From a bacterium (GTDB lineage: Bacteria; Vulcanimicrobiota; CADAWZ01), in the NCBI GenBank assembly GCA_024409025.1, contig JAKSUM010000026.1, positions 1 through 9,251 on the forward strand: a stretch of DNA of 9,251 nucleotides, in the 5' to 3' direction. The position numbers and the translations under genes were made by a program. Shown here one piece after another: positions 5,640-9,251 of the stretch (positions are counted from its first letter, which is position 1; each line of letters opens with the position of its first letter). The notes under the pieces were generated by a model that made no database searches, had not been told where the DNA came from, and saw only the letters and a list, made by a program, of their open reading frames with translations.

Positions 5640-6647
5640 TTATTTTGTCTGATGCTCAATGGTGACATTAATGCGCTGTCTCTTACTGTTTTTCCATACG
5701 GTAAGCTCGACAGACTGTCCGGGTACGCATCCGTTCAGAAGAGCCTTAAAATCATCTACTGAATAGACCCTCTGTCCGTTAAAGTCGGTTATTATGCATC
5801 CCTTTTCTATTCCTGCCTTCTTTGCCGGACCGTATCCGACAACGCCGTCCACTATGATTCCATTCTTGACGGGAAGATCATAATTTTCAGCGCTTTCACG
5901 GGTTACTGTTATTGCCGATATGCCTATCCAAGGCTTTGGTGACGCCTGAACCTCTCCCTTTCTGAGAAATTTTGAGGTTTCAAGAGCGCTGTTTATGGGA
6001 ATGGCGAAGCTCAGCCCCTGTGCGTTTTTATATTCATTATTGCCGGTGTATACAAGAGTGTTGATTCCAATAACCCTTCCCTTAAGATCTATAAGGGCGC
6101 CTCCTGAGGAGCCGGGATTGATGGCAGCATCTGTCTGTATGAGATCCCTGTACATAATGCCCCTGGTCTTTATATCCCTGTTCATAGCGCTTATGCATCC
6201 CTTTGAAATACTCCACTGGAACTTCAGGGGATTCCCGATGGCAATGGCGGTCTGACCAAGCTCAAGCTTTGAAGAATTGCCGAATACAGGGACAGGAAGC
6301 CCGTTCGCCTTTACCTTGATAACTGCCAAATCCTTGTTTTTTGCACAGCCGACAATAACCGCACTGAATTTTTTACCTGTCACAAGACCAACCTGTATGG
6401 TCTTTGCATTTTCAACGACATGGGCATTTGTAAGAATAAATCCGTCCTTTGTCAGTATAACCCCGCTGCCGCCGCCTTCCTTTCCCGGTTTAAAAGTAGT
6501 AATAATTGAAACGACTGAAGGCTTTGCCTTCTTTACGGCGCTGATGGTCTCCTCTTCTCCTGAAGGAGAGGCGGCAAAAGCCGGATGAAACGCGCAAATA
6601 ACAGTAATCAATAAAGCCAAAGCCGCGCTAAAAAATCTTGTAATCAT
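5640..6647 (-). CDS. HtrA/DegP-like S1C serine protease, one PDZ domain
   Basis: From the ATG at 6647 the product has 335 residues and opens with a classic signal peptide: MITRF, a hydrophobic core to ~20, and AFA-AS around 23-27. It should act outside the cytoplasmic membrane in protein quality control. The trypsin-like domain carries the catalytic triad: H76 in ILTNAHVV, D106 in NKDLAVIKV and S181 in NPGSSGGAL, with the usual GxGSGVI start at 59-64. A single PDZ domain covers ~240-330 (PWIGISAITV to ELTVWKNSKRQRINV); DegP itself has two. The reading frame extends 46 codons further upstream into the GT2 gene, but the ATG at 6647 begins the signal peptide and has AGGG eight bases upstream. 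It lies 10 nt after the glycosyltransferase and abuts the ArgRS-like gene, so it is mid-operon. Confidence 0.93.
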   Translation of the reverse strand: MITRFFSAALALLITVICAFHPAFAASPSGEEETISAVKKAKPSVVSIITTFKPGKEGGGSGVILTKDGFILTNAHVVENAKTIQVGLVTGKKFSAVIVGCAKNKDLAVIKVKANGLPVPVFGNSSKLELGQTAIAIGNPLKFQWSISKGCISAMNRDIKTRGIMYRDLIQTDAAINPGSSGGALIDLKGRVIGINTLVYTGNNEYKNAQGLSFAIPINSALETSKFLRKGEVQASPKPWIGISAITVTRESAENYDLPVKNGIIVDGVVGYGPAKKAGIEKGCIITDFNGQRVYSVDDFKALLNGCVPGQSVELTVWKNSKRQRINVTIEHQTK

Positions 6648-6652
6648 ATATG

Positions 6653-6660
6653 CATCCCTA
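6653..6660 (-). promoter_or_regulatory. SD fixing the HtrA start, overlapping GT2 stop
   Basis: TAGGGATG on the minus strand holds the GT2 stop codon (TAG) and an AGGG SD eight bases before the ATG at 6647. This supports the start at the signal peptide over the upstream in-frame ATG at 6785. Confidence 0.7.
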
Positions 6661-7389
6661 GTCCTTCTGCTCATAAACTGCCGTAGGCCTTTTCCTGTCC
6701 TTATGCTCTCCAAGGAATTTCCTAAGAGCGGCAAGATGCTTAAGATAATTGACAACCTCTCCCCTGCCAAGCTTGCTCTGACCATGCTGCCTGTCCTTGA
6801 ATATGAACGGAATCTCTATAAAATGCTCATACGAGGCTTTTACAAAAATCTCCAGTCCTATCTTAAAGCCTATAGGATTAATCTCAGCATCCTTTATGAT
6901 CTCCCTGCGGAAGAAGAAATAGCCGGAAGTAACATCCCTTACGTCAGTAACAATCCTGCCCATAAGAATGGCTGTCTTTGAAATAAATCTCCTGATAAGG
7001 GGCCAGTGATCGCTTCCGCCCCCAGGAACATGTCTGCTTCCTATCGATACCTGAGCCCTGTTTTCCTCAAGCGGCTTTACAAGCCTTGGAATAATTGCAG
7101 GATCATGGCTGAGATCGGCGTCCATTACGCCTATTATGTCTCCAGATGCTGCGTCTATACCGGCCATAACGGCTCCGGAGAGACCTGCCTTCTTTTCTCG
7201 GTGAACAGTCTTGACATTATACTTTTTCCCTAGCTCCTCAGCTATCTGCCCTGTACCGTCAGGAGAATTGTCATCAACCACGACCATCTCCCCGTCTATC
7301 GAATTTTCCGACAGAACCTTAAAAACAGCGTCAGCAAGAAGAGGGAGCGACTCTGCCTCATTGTAGCATGGAACAATTATTGATATCAT
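6658..7389 (-). CDS. GT2 glycosyltransferase, polyprenyl-phosphate mannosyltransferase-like
   Basis: A 243-residue family 2 glycosyltransferase of the DPM1 type, which transfers a sugar (typically mannose from GDP-mannose) to a polyprenyl phosphate at the inner face of the membrane. Visible motifs are the nucleotide-binding start ISIIVPCYNEAESLP (2-16), VVVDDNSPDGT (36-46), GLSGAVMAGIDAASGD (69-84), the metal-binding DAD (90-92) in VMDADLSHDP, IGSRHVPGG (116-124), DVTSGYFFFRR (152-162) and FKDRQHGQSKLG (197-208). It lacks C-terminal membrane helices, so it is the short soluble or peripheral form. The ATG has AAGGGGGA five bases upstream, beginning at the stop codon of the YedF-like gene 11 nt away. 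The sugar and lipid acceptor are inferred from the family. No partner PMT or GtrA is in the window. Confidence 0.9.
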   Translation of the reverse strand: MISIIVPCYNEAESLPLLADAVFKVLSENSIDGEMVVVDDNSPDGTGQIAEELGKKYNVKTVHREKKAGLSGAVMAGIDAASGDIIGVMDADLSHDPAIIPRLVKPLEENRAQVSIGSRHVPGGGSDHWPLIRRFISKTAILMGRIVTDVRDVTSGYFFFRREIIKDAEINPIGFKIGLEIFVKASYEHFIEIPFIFKDRQHGQSKLGRGEVVNYLKHLAALRKFLGEHKDRKRPTAVYEQKD

Positions 7390-7400
7390 AAAAATCCCCC

Positions 7401-7862
7401 TTAAACGGTTATAATCTTTGATGCTTCAGACAATGCAGAAACAATCTCATCCATTGATGCCGGATATCCGGCAGACATTGACGTAATCCCATAAGCCTCT
7501 GCCGACGTCATGCATACAATAATCCTTACGCCGGCACGCTCCAATTCGGAAATACAGAAAGAGGAGCCGGATGATTCAGCAAGCCGGACAGCCGAATTCA
7601 TAAGTATTAAAGTCCCAGGAATCCTCTTGGCAAATCTCAGAGAATTAAGAAACTCCTTCATAAGGACTCTTCCAACACTCTTTTCGTCGCCTATGGAATC
7701 GGATCTTAAAAGAACAGCGGTCTTCCTGTCAGGCTCGTTGCGGACAGGCCTCTTTCTTTCAGGCTTTTCCATAACGGACGGATCCTCTCCTCTGACAAAT
7801 GTCAGATAGTAGCTGAGATCGACTTCCGCAAGCGTATGCGGAATCGGCATTTTCCTTCTCAT
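7401..7862 (-). CDS. Orphan YedF C-terminal (DsrE-like) domain protein
   Basis: From the ATG at 7862 the product has 153 residues. The part from about residue 47 matches the C-terminal DsrE-like domain of YedF, a protein linked to selenium/sulfur metabolism. The sequence blocks are KTAVLLRSDSIGDEKSVGRV, LMKEFLNSL, PGTLILMNSAVRLAESSGS, ISELERAGVRIIVCMTSAEA, YGIT and ASMDEIVSALSEASKIITV. The N-terminal TusA (SirA-like) domain of full YedF is missing; about 45 unrelated, charged residues take its place. The family CGTC-like motif is reduced to CMTS, keeping only the first cysteine (C117 from this start), so two-cysteine sulfur-relay chemistry is doubtful. It lies between tex and the GT2 gene, 11 nt before the latter. 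Domain identity is likely; its role in selenium metabolism here is not supported by neighbours. Confidence 0.75.
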   Translation of the reverse strand: MRRKMPIPHTLAEVDLSYYLTFVRGEDPSVMEKPERKRPVRNEPDRKTAVLLRSDSIGDEKSVGRVLMKEFLNSLRFAKRIPGTLILMNSAVRLAESSGSSFCISELERAGVRIIVCMTSAEAYGITSMSAGYPASMDEIVSALSEASKIITV

Positions 7863-7869
7863 CAGCAAA

Positions 7870-7875
7870 CTCCTC
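7870..7875 (-). promoter_or_regulatory. SD fixing the YedF-like start at ATG 7862
   Basis: GAGGAG on the minus strand is seven bases before the ATG at 7862. A TTG at 7868 in the same frame would be one base from this SD and is unlikely. A GAAATT/AATTTC hairpin (7881-7886 with 7898-7903) sits just upstream in the leader. Confidence 0.7.
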
Positions 7876-7950
7876 GATAAGAAATTGCTCCCAAAAGAAT
7901 TTCCGCCATTAGGGCAGAAGCCACAGTCGGGAATTCCGGCGTTTTTTACA

Positions 7951-7972
7951 CAAAGCTTTTCAACAGAAAAGC
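7951..7972 (-). terminator. Weak terminator-like hairpin after tex
   Basis: On the minus strand GCTTTTC-TGTT-GAAAAGC has a perfect 7-bp stem, but only TTT follows. It lies about 22 nt past the tex stop. Readthrough into the YedF-like gene is plausible. The remaining ~90 nt to that gene show a GGAATTCC palindrome (7931-7938) and no convincing promoter. Confidence 0.35.
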
Positions 7973-7994
7973 CTAATAACCTCTATCACAAAGA

Positions 7995-9251
7995 TTAATC
8001 GGCCTTACCAAGCATCTGAAGGGATATACGCTTTTTATAAGGATCGGCAGAAAGAACCCTTACTCTGAAAATATCCCCTGCCTTAGCTATATCAGCAGGG
8101 TTTCGAACATAGCTGTCAGCCATTTTGGATATGTGGCAAAGCCCGTCCTGATGCACACCTATATCAATAAAAGCCCCGAAATTGGTAACATTGGTTACCC
8201 TGCCCTCAAGCTCCATTCCTTCACGCAGATCCTCAATGGAATCTATCCCGTCAAGAAATCTTGCAGCCCTGAACTCCTTCCTGGGGTCTCTTGCAGGATA
8301 GCGGAGATCCTCAGCAATGGATTCGATATAATGCCTTCCTATTTTTTCTCCGGAATATCTGTCAGGGTCTATCATCCCTATCAGCGACGCATTCCCAATC
8401 ATATCACGGACGGATGCACCCAAATCCGATGCAATCTCTTCAACAAGTGAATAGGCCTCAGGATGAACCCTTGTCGAATCGAGAGGATTGACTCCCTCCC
8501 TTATCCTTAGAAATCCTGCGCACTGCTCAAAGGCCTTGGGACCGATTCCCTTTACCTTCTTTATCTGTGACCTGTCCCTGAAGAATCCGTTTTCGCCTCT
8601 GTAAGCGACAATATTTCTTGCAGTCTTCTCCGTGAGACCCGATATTTTTGACAGAATGGAATAGGATGCGGTATTTATGTCCACTCCTATGCTGTTCACG
8701 CATTTCTGAATGACCCTTTCAAGCTCTTCCCTAAGCTTTTTCTGATCAACATCATGCTGATACTGGCCGACACCAATGGATCTCGGATCAGTCTTTACAA
8801 GCTCTGCAAGAGGGTTCTGAAGCCTTCTGCCTATGCTTATGGCTCCCCTTACGGTAACATCCAGATCCGGAAATTCCTCTCTCGCTATATCCGATGCTGA
8901 ATAGACGGATGCTCCGGCCTCGTCAACCAAAGCTGTTATGATGTCCCCGCCTGCCATTGCGGCAGCCTTCTGGGCGATAGCGAAAGCCTCCTTGGATCCC
9001 GTTCCCGTCCCAACGCCAATAGCGCCAATTCCATATTTTTTAATTATACCCGCAAGAAGAGAGACGGACTTATCCTTTGACGCCTCGTTATGCATATAAA
9101 GCACGGTATTGCATATAAATCTGCCGTCCTTATCAAGAACTGCGGTCTTTATACCAGTCCTTATTCCAGGATCCATGCCGATTGCATTCCTATAGGGGAT
9201 AGGAGGGGCCATGAAAAGAGAATCGAGGTTTCTTGCAAAAACAGAGATCGC
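7995..9251 (-). CDS. tex: Tex-family RNA-binding transcription factor, C-terminal part
   Basis: The frame is open from the window edge, so this is the last 418 residues of a protein that is usually ~700-780 long; the N-terminal helical domains are outside. The ATG at 9212 is internal: the codons before it read AISVFARNLDSLF, which matches Tex sequence upstream of the APP motif. Domains seen are a YqgF-like RNase H fold starting at NAIGMDPGIRTG, the Tex signature DPRSIGVGQYQHDVDQ, helix-hairpin-helix repeats (ISGLTEKTARNIVAYRGENG and IKKVKGIGPKAFEQCAGFLR) and a C-terminal S1 domain (ELEGRVTNVTNFGAFIDIG to RISLQM). Tex binds nucleic acid and affects transcription and stress tolerance in several bacteria. 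It is followed by 132 nt with a weak hairpin before the YedF-like gene. Confidence 0.95.
   Translation of the reverse strand, partial: AISVFARNLDSLFMAPPIPYRNAIGMDPGIRTGIKTAVLDKDGRFICNTVLYMHNEASKDKSVSLLAGIIKKYGIGAIGVGTGTGSKEAFAIAQKAAAMAGGDIITALVDEAGASVYSASDIAREEFPDLDVTVRGAISIGRRLQNPLAELVKTDPRSIGVGQYQHDVDQKKLREELERVIQKCVNSIGVDINTASYSILSKISGLTEKTARNIVAYRGENGFFRDRSQIKKVKGIGPKAFEQCAGFLRIREGVNPLDSTRVHPEAYSLVEEIASDLGASVRDMIGNASLIGMIDPDRYSGEKIGRHYIESIAEDLRYPARDPRKEFRAARFLDGIDSIEDLREGMELEGRVTNVTNFGAFIDIGVHQDGLCHISKMADSYVRNPADIAKAGDIFRVRVLSADPYKKRISLQMLGKAD

Noticed and set aside
6648..6785. 46-codon N-terminal extension of the HtrA gene to an ATG at 6785
   Set aside because: It overlaps the GT2 coding sequence by about 130 nt and would bury the signal peptide; the ATG at 6647 has an SD and begins the signal peptide.
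9210..9212. ATG at 9212 as the start of tex
   Set aside because: The frame stays open to the window edge and the upstream codons match conserved Tex sequence, so this methionine is internal.

Overview
This is a compact bacterial chromosome segment in which every supported gene is on the minus strand, so the gene order runs from high to low coordinates. Short intergenic gaps, Shine-Dalgarno (SD) sequences overlapping upstream stop codons, intrinsic terminators and a sigma70-type promoter all point to a bacterium. GC is moderate by eye, with AT-rich intergenic stretches. The genes are too widely distributed (Tex, HtrA, a DPM1-like GT2 enzyme, an AMMECR1 domain, an MBL-fold hydrolase) to fix a phylum, and I do not assign one.

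Right part (9251 to 2742): the C-terminal 418 residues of a Tex-family RNA-binding protein (cut by the window edge), then a probable co-transcribed run. This run holds an orphan YedF-C/DsrE-like protein, a polyprenyl-phosphate mannosyltransferase-like GT2 enzyme, an exported HtrA-type serine protease with one PDZ domain, an arginyl-tRNA synthetase paralogue whose catalytic signatures are gone, a DUF6812-like small protein and an MBL-fold hydrolase. Gaps between the YedF-like, GT2, HtrA and ArgRS-like genes are 11, 10 and 0 nt. The run ends in a good intrinsic terminator (2691-2722).

Middle part (2660 to 1518): an AMMECR1-domain protein and a zinc-ribbon/helical protein, each followed by a hairpin plus T-run. 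Directly after the second terminator lies a near-perfect promoter (TTGACT, 17 nt, TATAAT). It drives a highly structured leader of about 180 nt that ends in a terminator/anti-terminator pair just before the ribosome binding site of a short RimP-like gene. That gene encodes only the RimP N-terminal domain.

Left part (955 to 1): downstream of the RimP-like gene are about 200 nt of nested hairpins ending in a typical IS200/IS605-family right-end motif. This is a probable transposon remnant or solo omega-RNA-like element without an intact tnpB. After it comes an unrecognised 218-residue protein whose 3' end runs into AT-rich sequence at the window edge.

Most worth following up: the catalytically dead ArgRS paralogue beside HtrA, the tnpB-less IS605-end/omega-RNA-like structure, and the promoter-leader-attenuator in front of the truncated RimP gene.
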